Source of the DNA: Nonomuraea rubra
GTDB lineage: Bacteria; Actinomycetota; Actinomycetes; Streptosporangiales; Streptosporangiaceae
Direction of reading: 5' to 3'
Length of the DNA stretch: 64,000 bases
Assembly (NCBI RefSeq): GCF_014207985.1
Contig: NZ_JACHMI010000001.1
Coordinates: forward strand, 3,889,001 to 3,953,000
Shown: positions 17,266 through 25,705 of the stretch, piece after piece
Numbering within the stretch: position 1 is the stretch's first letter
Layout of the letters: each line of letters begins with the position of its first letter
The notes under the pieces: model-generated
Told to the model about the DNA's origin: nothing
The model's database searches: none
Seen by the model: the letters and a program-made list of their open reading frames with translations, nothing else
Program-made: the position numbers and the translations under genes

Positions 17266-18822
17266 TCAGACCTCGTCCACCTTGACCTTCACCGCCTTGC
17301 TCTCGTGGTGCAGGCGGTCCAGCGAGGTGACCAGGTACGTGCCCGCCGACTTCGCGGCGTAGGACGGGTCGCTCACCACGGCCACCAGGCTCCTGGCGTC
17401 GGTGGTGTGGCAGTCCTTGCCGGACTTGGGCAGCTGGTACACGGCGTACGCCCGGGCCCCCTCGGAGGGCTTCCAGGACAGCTTCGTCCCGGCGGCCTTG
17501 GCGTCGGCCGGGGCGGCCGGGGCCGAGCCGCCGAGCGACTCCTGCAGCGGCAGCAGCGCCGGGCGGCTGTAGTGGGCCTTGGTCATCCGGTCCACCGACC
17601 CGAGCGGGTTGGCCACCAGGTTCTTGGCGCTGAAGTAGACGGCGCCGTCGACCTGCTTGCTGGCGCGGTTGACGCCCACCTGGCCGGCGAGCTCGCCCGG
17701 CTTGAGCCAGGTCCTGTCGTCCTTGGCGCCGACCCGGTAGAGGCCCTGGCCGATGTAGAGCTGCACGTCGCTGCCCTTGACCTCGTTGGCCCACCAGCGC
17801 GTCAGCGTGGTGTAGTCGGCCAGCTTGTGGCCGCGCGGCCAGTAGAGCTGGGGCAGCACGTAGTCGACGGTGCCTGACTTGATCCAGGCGCGCGCGTCGG
17901 CGTAGATCGAGTCGTAGGCGGACATGCCCGACGTGTTCGACCCCGTCGGGTCCTGGGCCTTGTTACGCCAGATGCCGAACGGGCTGATGCCGAACTTCAC
18001 GTGCTGCTTGGACTCGTGGACGGCCTGGTCGACCTCCGCCACGAGCTTGTTGACGTTGCCGCGCCGCCAGTCGGCGAGCTTGGCGCCCTTGCCGTACTTG
18101 CGGAAGGCGGCCGTGTCGTCGAACTTCGCCCCCGCCACCGGGTAGGGGTAGAAGTAGTCGTCGAAGTGCACGCCGTCGACGTCGTAGCGGTCGACCACGT
18201 CGGTGATGACCTTGGTCACGTGCTCGCGCACGGCCGGCAGGCCGGGGTTGTAGTAGAGGCGGCCGCCGTACTTGACCGTCCAGTCGGGGTGCTGCCGCGC
18301 CGGATGGTTGGCGGGCAGCGCCGAGGTGCTGTTGCCGTAGGAGGCGCGGTACGGGTTGAACCAGGCGTGGAACTCCATGCCGCGCTTGTGCGCCTCGTCG
18401 ATGAGGAAGGGCAGCGGGTCCCAGCCGGGGTCCTTGCCGGCGGTGCCGGTCAGATATTGCGACCAGGGCTCCAAGGAACTCTTGTAGAGGGCGTCGGAGG
18501 CGGGCCTGACCTGGACGAAGACAGCGTTCATGTTGCGCTTGGCGGCGCTGTCCAGGATCTTGACGTAGTCGGCCTTCTGCCTGTCGATGCTGTGCCCGGC
18601 CTTGGAGGGCCAGTCGATGTTCTGGGTCGTGGCGATCCACACTCCGCGCAGCTCACGCTTCGGGAAGCGGGCATCGGCCTTGCAGGCCGCAGCGGGGGGT
18701 GCGGCGACGGTCGTCTTCTTCTCGCTCGCTGCGGGGCTCTCCGCCGGTCCGAAGACGTAGGCGGCGGTCGTCGTGGCGACGGCCAGAGCGGCAGCGGCTA
18801 GGAGTGGGCGTCCAGTTCGCAT
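17266..18822 (-). CDS. Secreted glycosyl hydrolase-like 10 (GHL10, former DUF187) protein
   Basis: A 518-residue exported protein. Residues 1-30 form a signal peptide starting MRTGRPLLAAAALAVATTTA. The GHL10 (DUF187, YngK-like) TIM-barrel domain runs from about residue 50 to 390: ELRGVWIATTQNIDWPSK, MNAVFVQVRPASDALY, FHAWFNPYRASY and VDGVHFDDYFYPYPV. A fibronectin-III-like C-terminal domain (KLSWKPSEGARAYAVYQLPK) follows. The family acts on polysaccharides, possibly cell-wall or biofilm glycans. The ATG at 18822 fits the signal peptide; a longer in-frame start would hide it. Confidence 0.88.
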   Translation of the reverse strand: MRTGRPLLAAAALAVATTTAAYVFGPAESPAASEKKTTVAAPPAAACKADARFPKRELRGVWIATTQNIDWPSKAGHSIDRQKADYVKILDSAAKRNMNAVFVQVRPASDALYKSSLEPWSQYLTGTAGKDPGWDPLPFLIDEAHKRGMEFHAWFNPYRASYGNSTSALPANHPARQHPDWTVKYGGRLYYNPGLPAVREHVTKVITDVVDRYDVDGVHFDDYFYPYPVAGAKFDDTAAFRKYGKGAKLADWRRGNVNKLVAEVDQAVHESKQHVKFGISPFGIWRNKAQDPTGSNTSGMSAYDSIYADARAWIKSGTVDYVLPQLYWPRGHKLADYTTLTRWWANEVKGSDVQLYIGQGLYRVGAKDDRTWLKPGELAGQVGVNRASKQVDGAVYFSAKNLVANPLGSVDRMTKAHYSRPALLPLQESLGGSAPAAPADAKAAGTKLSWKPSEGARAYAVYQLPKSGKDCHTTDARSLVAVVSDPSYAAKSAGTYLVTSLDRLHHESKAVKVKVDEV

Positions 18823-18914
18823 AGTGCCACCCAGTGTGACAGCTGCTCCCGCATGCTCGGTACGAAAAACCGAAATCAAGTCGTGACACATTTGTGACAA
18901 AAGGCAACGGCTGG

Positions 18915-18940
18915 GCCGGGAGGGACAAATCCCTCCCGGC
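18915..18940 (-). terminator. Terminator of the EF-G2 gene
   Basis: An 11-base-pair stem GCCGGGAGGGA with a 4-base loop lies just past the EF-G2 stop. Read on the minus strand it is followed about a dozen bases later by a short T run, giving an intrinsic terminator form. Confidence 0.7.
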
Positions 18941-18952
18941 TCTCCACGGGGC

Positions 18953-21091
18953 TCAATCCGCGGCCGTTACCTTGGTTGCGAGGTTCGGGGGCAGCGGTTC
19001 GTAGCGCAGGAAGGTGCGCGTGAACGTGCCCGTGCCGTGTGACATGGATCTCAGATCGATCGCGTACCGCGTGATCTCCAGCTCGGGCACCTCGGCCTTG
19101 ACCAGTGTGCGGCCCGTGCCGACCGGTTCGGTGCCGAGCACGCGCCCGCGCCGCGACGACAGGTCGGACATCACGGACCCGACGTAGTCGTCGGCCACCA
19201 GCACCGACAGCTCGTCCACGGGCTCCAGCAGCAGGGTCGGGACCTTCGCCGCGGCCTCCTTGAGCGCGAGCTGGCCCGCGATCTGGAAGGCCATGTCGGA
19301 GGAGTCCACGGAGTGCGCCTTGCCGTCGTACAGGGTGACCCGCACGTCCACCATCGGGTAGCCGGCGACGACGCCGCGCTCCATCTGGGCCCGCACGCCC
19401 TTCTCCACCGACGGGATGAACTGCCGCGGCACCACGCCGCCCACGATCTTGTCCACGAACTCGAAGCCCCCGCCGGACGGCAGCGGCTCGACCTCGAGGT
19501 GGCAGATGGCGTACTGGCCGTGGCCGCCGGTCTGCTTGACGTTGCGGCCCATCGCCTGGCACTTGCCGCCGAACGTCTCGCGCAGCGGCACCCGCAGGTC
19601 GATCCGCTCGACCTCCACGCCGTGGCGCTTGGCCAGGCGGTCGAGGAGCACGTCGGTGTGCGCCTCGCCCATGCACCACAGGACGAGCTGGCGGGTCTCG
19701 GCGTTGTTCTCCAGGCGCAGCGTCGGGTCCTCGGCCACCAGCCGGCCGAGCGCCTGCGACAGCTTGTCCTCGTCCGCCTTGGACCTGGCCCTGATCGCCA
19801 CGGGCAGCAGCGGGTCTGGCATGCTCCAGGAGGTCATCAGCAGCGGGCGCTCCACCTCCGACAGCGTGTCGCCGGTCTCGGCCCGCGACAGCTTGGCCAC
19901 GGCCACGATGTCGCCCGCCATGCCCTTGGCCGCGCCGCGCTGCTGCTTGCCCAGCGGGCAGGTCAGGGTGCCGATGCGCTCGTCCACGTCGTGGTCTTCG
20001 TGCCCGCGGTCGGCCAGGCCGTGCCCGGAGACGTGCACGGTCATGTCGGGGCGCAGGGTGCCGGAGAAGACGCGTACGAGGCTGATGCGGCCCACGTACG
20101 GGTCGCTGGTGGTCTTGACGACCTCGGCGACGAGCGGCCCGTCGGGGTCGCACGTGATGCCCTTGACCGGCTTGCCGGACAGGTCGGTGATCTCGGGCAT
20201 GGGATGTTCGAGCGGCGACGGGAAGCCCTGCGTGATCAGCTCCAGCAGCTCCTGCGCGCCCACGCCGAGGCCGCTGCACAGCACCGGGTAGAAGCTGCCG
20301 CGCGCGACGGCCTTCTCCAGGTCGTCGATGAGGACCTTGGTGTCGATGGGCTCGCCCTCGAGGTACCTCTCCATGAGCGACTCGTCCTCGCTCTCCTGGA
20401 TGATGCCCTCGATCAGCGTGCCGCGGTACTCCTCGATCTGCGCCTCGTACTCCGCGCCCGGGTCCTTCTCCGTGCGCTCGCCCGTGGCGTAGTTGTAGAA
20501 CTTCTGCGTCAGCAGCCCGATCAGCCCGTTGACGTGACCGTTGGTGATCACCGGGAGGTAGAGCGGCGCGACGCCGTCGCCGAAGATGTCCTGGCAGGTC
20601 GCGAGCACCTCGTCGAAGTCGGCCCGCTGGTGGTCGATCTTGGTGATCACGACCGCCCGCGGCATGCCGACCTGCGAGCACTCCTCCCAGAGCATCTGCG
20701 TGAGACCGTCCACCCCGTCGGAGGCCGACACCACGAACAGCGCCGCGTCGGCCGCGCGCAGCCCCGCGCGCAGGTCGCCCACGAAGTCGGCGTAGCCCGG
20801 GGTGTCGAGAAGGTTGATCTTGATGCCGTTGTGCACCAGCGGCGCCACGGAGAGGTTGACCGACCGCTGCTGCCGGACCTCCACCTCGTCGAAGTCGCTG
20901 ACCGTGTTGCCGTCCTCCACCCGTCCCGGGCGCTGGATGGTGCCCGTCGCGGCCAGCAGCTGCTCGACGAGGGTCGTCTTACCCGCTCCTGAGTGGCCGA
21001 CCAGCACGACATTGCGTATCGCATCCGCCCTGTCGGCCGCGGGTGCCCTGCCCGCGGCTCCCACGGCGCCACCAGAGTTTCTTTCCGCCAC
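18953..21091 (-). CDS. fusA2: Elongation factor G-like protein EF-G2
   Basis: A 712-residue translational GTPase of the EF-G2 (FusA2) branch, the same length as M. tuberculosis FusA2. The P-loop is GHSGAGKTT, G3 is DTPGYADF and G4 is TKID. The canonical RGITI switch motif is replaced by RSVNLS, as expected in this branch, which in other bacteria lacks normal translocation activity and may act in stress. The later domains contain GGHGQYAICHLEVEPL and GTGTFTRTFLRYEPLP. The GTG at 21091 has GGGAGG upstream. It is divergent from the pgsA operon. Confidence 0.92.
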   Translation of the reverse strand: MAERNSGGAVGAAGRAPAADRADAIRNVVLVGHSGAGKTTLVEQLLAATGTIQRPGRVEDGNTVSDFDEVEVRQQRSVNLSVAPLVHNGIKINLLDTPGYADFVGDLRAGLRAADAALFVVSASDGVDGLTQMLWEECSQVGMPRAVVITKIDHQRADFDEVLATCQDIFGDGVAPLYLPVITNGHVNGLIGLLTQKFYNYATGERTEKDPGAEYEAQIEEYRGTLIEGIIQESEDESLMERYLEGEPIDTKVLIDDLEKAVARGSFYPVLCSGLGVGAQELLELITQGFPSPLEHPMPEITDLSGKPVKGITCDPDGPLVAEVVKTTSDPYVGRISLVRVFSGTLRPDMTVHVSGHGLADRGHEDHDVDERIGTLTCPLGKQQRGAAKGMAGDIVAVAKLSRAETGDTLSEVERPLLMTSWSMPDPLLPVAIRARSKADEDKLSQALGRLVAEDPTLRLENNAETRQLVLWCMGEAHTDVLLDRLAKRHGVEVERIDLRVPLRETFGGKCQAMGRNVKQTGGHGQYAICHLEVEPLPSGGGFEFVDKIVGGVVPRQFIPSVEKGVRAQMERGVVAGYPMVDVRVTLYDGKAHSVDSSDMAFQIAGQLALKEAAAKVPTLLLEPVDELSVLVADDYVGSVMSDLSSRRGRVLGTEPVGTGRTLVKAEVPELEITRYAIDLRSMSHGTGTFTRTFLRYEPLPPNLATKVTAAD

Positions 21092-21235
21092 ATCGGCCTC
21101 CCGCGTCGTCGGTTGTGTGCCAACGCCGCGCCCGCGCGGAGGGAATGGAAACCGCATGGACGCGGTGTGTTCACCAAATACCCGTGTGGCGGATATCACA
21201 AGGGGGGCGGGGCAAAGAAAGTTGTCAGGCGCGTC

Positions 21236-21859
21236 ATGGCCTACGATCGGACCGCGATGCTCAAACTCCTGCGCCCGGCCATGACCCGGATACTCACCCC
21301 GCTGGGCAGGGCCCTCGTCGGCCGCGGGATCGGCCCGAACGCCGTCACGGCGGTGGGCACCCTCGGCACCGTCGTGTCCGCCCTGCTCTTCTTCCCCCTG
21401 GGGCAGCTCACCTGGGGGGCACTCGTGATCACTGTCTTCGTGCTGTTCGACCTGCTCGACGGCGTGGTGGCCCGGCTCGGCGGGAAGGGGGGCAGCACCT
21501 GGGGGGCCTTTCTCGACTCCACGCTCGACCGGGTCGCCGACGCCGCCATCTTCGCCGGCCTGATCATGTACTTCATCTCCGTCGACGACGCTCTGATGGC
21601 CGCGGTGACCCTGGTGTGCCTGATCGCGGGCGCCGTGGTCTCCTACGCCAAGGCCAGGGCCGAAGGGCTCGGGCTCACGGCGGACGTCGGGCTCGCCGAA
21701 AGACCGGAGCGGCTGGTGGTGGCGCTGGTCGCCGCCTGCTTCTCGGGGCTCGGCGTTCCGTACATCCTGCCCGCGGGCATGTGGCTGCTCGCGGTGGCCA
21801 GCCTGATCACCGTGGGCCAGCGAGTGGTGGCCGTCTACCAGCAGACGAGGGAGAGATGA
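21236..21859 (+). CDS. pgsA: Phosphatidylinositol phosphate synthase (CDP-alcohol phosphatidyltransferase)
   Basis: Joins CDP-diacylglycerol with inositol 1-phosphate at the membrane, the first step of phosphatidylinositol and PIM synthesis. The CDP-alcohol phosphotransferase motif reads DLLDGVVAR, then nine residues, then GAFLDSTLD. The 207-residue protein has about six hydrophobic segments and ends GMWLLAVASLITVGQRV, very like Rv2612c. The start is ATG 21236 or ATG 21257; the second gives a length nearer to its relatives. Its stop overlaps the start of the acyltransferase gene (ATGA). Confidence 0.92.
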   Translation: MAYDRTAMLKLLRPAMTRILTPLGRALVGRGIGPNAVTAVGTLGTVVSALLFFPLGQLTWGALVITVFVLFDLLDGVVARLGGKGGSTWGAFLDSTLDRVADAAIFAGLIMYFISVDDALMAAVTLVCLIAGAVVSYAKARAEGLGLTADVGLAERPERLVVALVAACFSGLGVPYILPAGMWLLAVASLITVGQRVVAVYQQTRER

Positions 21860-22791
21860 GCGAGAAGGTCAGCGAGAAGGTCTCGGCCGGCGACCGCGTC
21901 GTGGCCGCTGGGTTCGCGGCCGGATGGAAGCTCGTGCCGCTGCTGCCGCAGCGCCCGACGGCCGCCGTCTTCCGGTTCCTGGCCGACCGGGTCTGGAGCA
22001 GGCGCGGCAAGTCCGTACGCAGGCTGGAGTCCAACCTGGCCAGGGTCACCGGCCTGCGGCCCGGCAGCCGGGAGCTGAGCGAGCTGACCAGGGCCGGGAT
22101 GCGCTCCTACTTCCGCTACTTCCACGAGATCTTCCGGCTGCCGTCCATGGACCGCGGCGAGCTCGTGCGCCGCACGCACGTGATCGGGGCCGAGCACGTC
22201 CACGGCAACGTGGCCGCCGGGCGGGGCGTGGTGCTGGCGCTGCCGCACATGGGCAACTGGGACCAGGCGGGGGCGTGGCTGGTCGGCGTGGGCCACCCGT
22301 TCACGACCGTGGCCGAACGGCTCAGGCCCGAGTCGCTGTTCCACCGCTACGTGGCCTTCCGCGAGGGGCTGGGCATGGAGGTGCTGCCGCTGACCGGCGG
22401 CGACGGGCACAACTTCGGCACCCTGGCGACGCGGGTGCGCAAGGGCGGCGTGGTCTGCCTGCCGGCCGAGCGCGACCTGACCAAGAGCGGTGTCGAGGTG
22501 AGCTTCTTCGGCGCGACCACCAAGTACCCGGCGGGCCCGCCGCTGCTGGCGGTGCAGACCGGGGCGGCGCTGCTGCCCGCCATCGTCTACTTCGTGGGCG
22601 ACGACTGGGGCATCCACATCCACCCCGAGCTGCCGGTCCCCGCCGAGGGCACCCGCCAGGAGAAGGTCGCGGCCGTGGCGCAGGGCCTGGCCGACGTGTT
22701 CGAGAAGGGCATCTCCGAGCATCCGGAGGACTGGCACATGCTGCAGCGGCTCTGGCTCGACGACCTGCCCCCTCAGCGGGAACCCCGATGA
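21856..22791 (+). CDS. patA: Phosphatidylinositol mannoside acyltransferase (PatA-like)
   Basis: Transfers a fatty acyl chain to the mannose of PIM1/PIM2 on the cytoplasmic face of the membrane. The 311-residue protein belongs to the LpxL/HtrB-like lysophospholipid acyltransferase family. The catalytic HX4D motif is HMGNWD (His131, Asp136), followed by GVVCLPAERDLTKSGVEVSFFG. It begins with a near-duplicated MSEKVSEKVS. It overlaps pgsA and pimA by ATGA at both ends, and the order pgsA-patA-pimA equals Rv2612c-Rv2610c. Confidence 0.93.
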   Translation: MSEKVSEKVSAGDRVVAAGFAAGWKLVPLLPQRPTAAVFRFLADRVWSRRGKSVRRLESNLARVTGLRPGSRELSELTRAGMRSYFRYFHEIFRLPSMDRGELVRRTHVIGAEHVHGNVAAGRGVVLALPHMGNWDQAGAWLVGVGHPFTTVAERLRPESLFHRYVAFREGLGMEVLPLTGGDGHNFGTLATRVRKGGVVCLPAERDLTKSGVEVSFFGATTKYPAGPPLLAVQTGAALLPAIVYFVGDDWGIHIHPELPVPAEGTRQEKVAAVAQGLADVFEKGISEHPEDWHMLQRLWLDDLPPQREPR

Positions 22792-23918
22792 GGGTCGGCA
22801 TCGTCTGCCCGTACTCGTGGGACGTGCCGGGCGGCGTCAAGCAGCACATCGACGACCTGGCCCAGGCCCTGATCGCGCAGGGGCACGAGGTGTCGGTGAT
22901 CGCGCCCGCGGCCGACGACGAGGAGCTGCCCCCGTACGTGACGGGGGCGGGGCGGGCGATCCCGGTGCCGTACAACGGGTCGGTGGCCAGGATGTCGTTC
23001 GGGTTCCTGTCGGCGGCGCGGGTGCGGCGCTGGGTGCGTACGGGCGGCTTCGACGTGCTGCACATCCACGAGCCGCTGATCCCGAGCCTGGGCGTGCTGG
23101 CGTGCTGGGCGGCCAAGGGGCCGATCGTGGCCACGTTCCACGCCTCGTTCACCCGCTCGCGCGCGATCGCCGTGGCCGAGCCGCTGCTGCGCAGCGCGCT
23201 GGAGAAGCTCAGCGGCCGCATCGCGGTCTCCGACGCGGCCCGCAAGAGCCTGGTCGAGCAGTTCGGCGGCGACACCGTGCTCATCCCGAACGGCGTCACC
23301 GTCGCCCGGTACACCGAGGCGGAGCCGCTCGACGGGTGGGGCCCCGACGGGTCCACGCTGGGTTTCCTGGGCCGCATGGACGAGGAGCGCAAGGGGCTGC
23401 CGATCCTGCTCGACGCGTTCAGGACGCTGGCGGCCGAGCGGCCGGACGTGAAGCTGCTCATCGCGGGGCCGGGCGACGAGAAGGACGTCTACGACAAGGT
23501 GCCGAAGGAGTTCCACGACCGGGTGACCGTGCTGGGCATGGTGAGCGAGGCCGACAAGATCCGCGCCTACCACTCGGTCGACGTGTTCGTGGCGCCCAAC
23601 ACGCGGGGCGAGAGCTTCGGCATCGTGCTGGCCGAGGCGATGGCGTCCGGGGCGACGGTGCTGGCCAGCGACATCCCGGCCTTCCGCAGGGTGCTGGGAG
23701 ACGGGCAGGCGGGCGCGCTGTTCGCCAACCGCGACCCCGCCTCGCTGGCGCGCGAGGCCGCCGCGCTGCTCGACGCGCCGGAGCGGCGGGTCAAGCTGGC
23801 CGCCGAGGCGCTGGTCGCGGTCAGGAAGTACGACTGGTCCACGGTGGCGCGCGACGTCGTGCGCGTCTACGAGACCGTCACCACGAGCGGCGCGGGACGC
23901 GTGGAAGAGGACCTGTGA
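22788..23918 (+). CDS. pimA: Phosphatidylinositol alpha-mannosyltransferase PimA
   Basis: Adds the first mannose from GDP-mannose to phosphatidylinositol on the inner leaflet, starting PIM and lipomannan synthesis. A 376-residue GT-B, GT4-family enzyme: N-terminal MRVGIVCPYSWDVPGGVKQH, acceptor-side FHASFTRSRA, LGFLGRMDEERKGL, and the donor-binding ESFGIVLAEAMASG. It starts with ATGA overlap to patA. The last residues, TSGAGRVEEDL, are encoded by the first of three tandem DNA repeats that run on past the stop. Confidence 0.95.
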   Translation: MRVGIVCPYSWDVPGGVKQHIDDLAQALIAQGHEVSVIAPAADDEELPPYVTGAGRAIPVPYNGSVARMSFGFLSAARVRRWVRTGGFDVLHIHEPLIPSLGVLACWAAKGPIVATFHASFTRSRAIAVAEPLLRSALEKLSGRIAVSDAARKSLVEQFGGDTVLIPNGVTVARYTEAEPLDGWGPDGSTLGFLGRMDEERKGLPILLDAFRTLAAERPDVKLLIAGPGDEKDVYDKVPKEFHDRVTVLGMVSEADKIRAYHSVDVFVAPNTRGESFGIVLAEAMASGATVLASDIPAFRRVLGDGQAGALFANRDPASLAREAAALLDAPERRVKLAAEALVAVRKYDWSTVARDVVRVYETVTTSGAGRVEEDL

Positions 23919-23988
23919 CGGGCGGCGCCGGCCGCGTGGAGCAAGACCTGCTGACGAGCGGCGGCGGCCGCGTGGAGGAAGACCTGTG
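23883..23988 (+). repeat. Three tandem 35/36-base repeats at the pimA 3' end
   Basis: Copies lie at 23883-23917, 23918-23953 and 23954-23988. Each begins ACGRGCGGCG and ends GACCTG followed by TG or CTG. Copy 1 encodes the PimA tail. Copies 1 and 3 end in CTGTG followed by A, the junction that forms the GTGA stop/start; copy 2 has one more C, so it reads through. The arrangement looks like duplication of the pimA 3' end together with its coupling signal. Confidence 0.85.
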
Positions 23989-23989
23989 A
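23915..23989 (+). CDS. Possible coupled 24-residue mini-ORF made of two PimA-tail repeats
   Basis: GTG at 23915 overlaps the pimA TGA (GTGA), and the frame runs 24 residues to a TGA at 23987 that in turn overlaps the GTG of the next gene. The peptide contains GGAGRVEQDL and SGGGRVEEDL. It could simply carry ribosomes from pimA to the next gene and have no function of its own. Codon use cannot separate it from the duplicated source. No ribosome-binding site was found apart from purines within the repeat. Confidence 0.35.
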   Translation: MTGGAGRVEQDLLTSGGGRVEEDL

Positions 23990-24528
23990 CATCCACCATG
24001 ATCGTGCTGATCGTGGGCATCGTGGTCGTGCTCACGGCCGTCTACATCTCCTGGCGGGCCGGGCGGCTGGACCGCCTGCACATCCGGCTGGAGCTGGCCC
24101 AGGAGTCGCTGGACGCCGCGCTGATGCGGCGCCGCGCGGTGGTGCTGGAGCTGGCCGGCTCGCGCCTGCTCGACCCCGCCACGTCCCTGGTGCTGGCCGC
24201 GGCGGCGCACGAGGCCAGGTCGGCGGGGTCGGAGGAGCGCGAGCACGCCGAGAGCGACCTGTCGCGGACGTTGCGCGCGGTGGTGGACCAGGAGCGGTTC
24301 AGGGAGAAGCTGTCGGAGTCACCGGGAGGGCGCGAGCTGCTGGAGGAGCTCGACGCGGCGGTGGCCAAGGTCGTCTACTCCCGCCGCTTCCTCAACAACG
24401 CGGTCGCGGTCACGCGGGCGGCCCAGGACCGCTGGCTCGCCAGGACGTTGCGCCTGGCCGGGCACACCGAGTACCCGCAATTCTTCGAGATTGATGACAA
24501 TCCGCCCGCAGCTATGGCAACTGAATGA
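23986..24528 (+). CDS. Conserved membrane-anchored protein of the PIM operon
   Basis: A 180-residue protein with one N-terminal transmembrane helix (IVLIVGIVVVLTAVYISW, about residues 6-23) followed by a charged, mostly helical cytoplasmic domain with heptad-like leucines. KVVYSRRFLNNAVAVTRA and RLAGHTEYPQFFEID are likely conserved blocks. It is the last gene of the coupled pgsA-patA-pimA run, in the place of Rv2609c, but lacks the Nudix portion of that protein. Function is unknown; operon context suggests PIM metabolism or its enzyme assembly. Confidence 0.7.
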   Translation: MTSTMIVLIVGIVVVLTAVYISWRAGRLDRLHIRLELAQESLDAALMRRRAVVLELAGSRLLDPATSLVLAAAAHEARSAGSEEREHAESDLSRTLRAVVDQERFREKLSESPGGRELLEELDAAVAKVVYSRRFLNNAVAVTRAAQDRWLARTLRLAGHTEYPQFFEIDDNPPAAMATE

Positions 24529-24590
24529 CCTGATTTGGGGAAGCCAGTAAGCTTCATCCCGTTTTCGGGCTGAAGCGAGGAGAGTTACAC

Positions 24591-25607
24591 GTGCGGCTAC
24601 CCCGGATGATCACGGTCTACCTGGCCGGAGCGGCCGTGCTGCTGCCCGTAGCGGCCTGTTCGTCGGACGATCCGGCCGCCGGTCAGGCGCCCGCGCCGTC
24701 CGCGTCGGCCGCGCCCAGCGAGGAGCCGGAGGAGGTCAACGCCCACCCGTTCACCGGCAAGCCGTACCAGAGCCTCAAGCCCGTGCTCGCGGTGAAGATC
24801 GAGAACACCGCGGCCGGCAAGCCCCAGCTCGGGCTCAAGAGCGCGGACATCGTCTACGTCGAGCAGGTCGAGGCCGGACTGACCCGCCTCATGGCGATCT
24901 TCTCCTCCAAGCTGCCGGCCAAGGTGGGCCCGGTGCGCAGCGCGCGCATCTCCGACCTGCACATCGCGCCGCAGTTCGGCAAGCCCGCCTTCTCGTACTC
25001 GGGCGCGCAGACCAAGATGTTGCCGTTCATCGCCGAGGCGTCCCTGTTCGACGTGGGCGACACCCGCAACCCCGGCGCCTACTTCCGCCAGCCCGGCCGC
25101 TTCGCCCCCTACAACCTGTTCGCCAACACCAAGCAGCTCCTGGCCAAGGCGCCCAAGGCGAGCAAGGCCAAGGACATCGGCTTCACCTTCGGCGACGCGC
25201 CGGCCGAAGGCGGGGTCGACAAGAAGTCGTACACGGTCAAGTGGCCCGCGGCCCGCTTCACCTTCGCCTGGTCGGAGGCGAAGAAGCAGTGGATGATCTG
25301 GCAGGACGGCAAGAAGGACATGGCCGCGGAGGGCGGCCAGCTCAGCGCGCCGACGATCGTCGTGCAGTACACCAAGACCGAGCGGTCGGAGTTCCACGAC
25401 AAGAACGACAGCTACACGCCGCTCGTGCACACCACGGGCAAGGGTTCCGCGATCGTGCTGCGTGACGGTAAAGCTTTCAAGGCCCGCTGGGAACGGGAAT
25501 CGGAGGAGAGCGGCACGACGTTCACCACTGAGAGCGGCGAGCCGATGAACTTCGCCCCCGGCCAGGTCTGGGTCGCCCTCGCCAGCCGCAAGCCCGTCAT
25601 TCCGTAG
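24591..25607 (+). CDS. DUF3048 (YerB-like) lipoprotein
   Basis: A 338-residue exported lipoprotein. The N-terminal leader ends in a lipobox VAAC (Cys about 23) followed by a Ser/Ala/Pro linker. The DUF3048 domain follows: NAHPFTGKPYQSLKPVLAV, SADIVYVEQVEAGLTRLMAI, GPVRSARISDLHIAPQFG. The C-terminal half carries AKGSAIVLRDGKAFKARW-like strands. Bacillus YerB is the named relative and its role is not settled. The GTG start has CGAGGAGAG upstream. It lies between the PIM operon and pdxS with its own 62-base leader. Confidence 0.88.
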   Translation: MRLPRMITVYLAGAAVLLPVAACSSDDPAAGQAPAPSASAAPSEEPEEVNAHPFTGKPYQSLKPVLAVKIENTAAGKPQLGLKSADIVYVEQVEAGLTRLMAIFSSKLPAKVGPVRSARISDLHIAPQFGKPAFSYSGAQTKMLPFIAEASLFDVGDTRNPGAYFRQPGRFAPYNLFANTKQLLAKAPKASKAKDIGFTFGDAPAEGGVDKKSYTVKWPAARFTFAWSEAKKQWMIWQDGKKDMAAEGGQLSAPTIVVQYTKTERSEFHDKNDSYTPLVHTTGKGSAIVLRDGKAFKARWERESEESGTTFTTESGEPMNFAPGQVWVALASRKPVIP

Positions 25608-25650
25608 AAGACGCGGGGCGAATCCTGACATCTTGGCATGTCGGGGGAGG

Positions 25651-25670
25651 GGTCCTCCAGGACCTACGAT
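25651..25670 (+). promoter_or_regulatory. Palindrome and putative -10 box upstream of pdxS
   Basis: A perfect 14-base inverted repeat GGTCCT-CC-AGGACC (25651-25664) is followed immediately by TACGAT (25665-25670), a good -10 hexamer about 35 bases before the pdxS start. A protein bound at the palindrome would block the promoter. The regulator is unknown. Confidence 0.4.
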
Positions 25671-25705
25671 GGGCTTGAAAACTTACCGAATCGCCGTGAG
25701 AGCCC

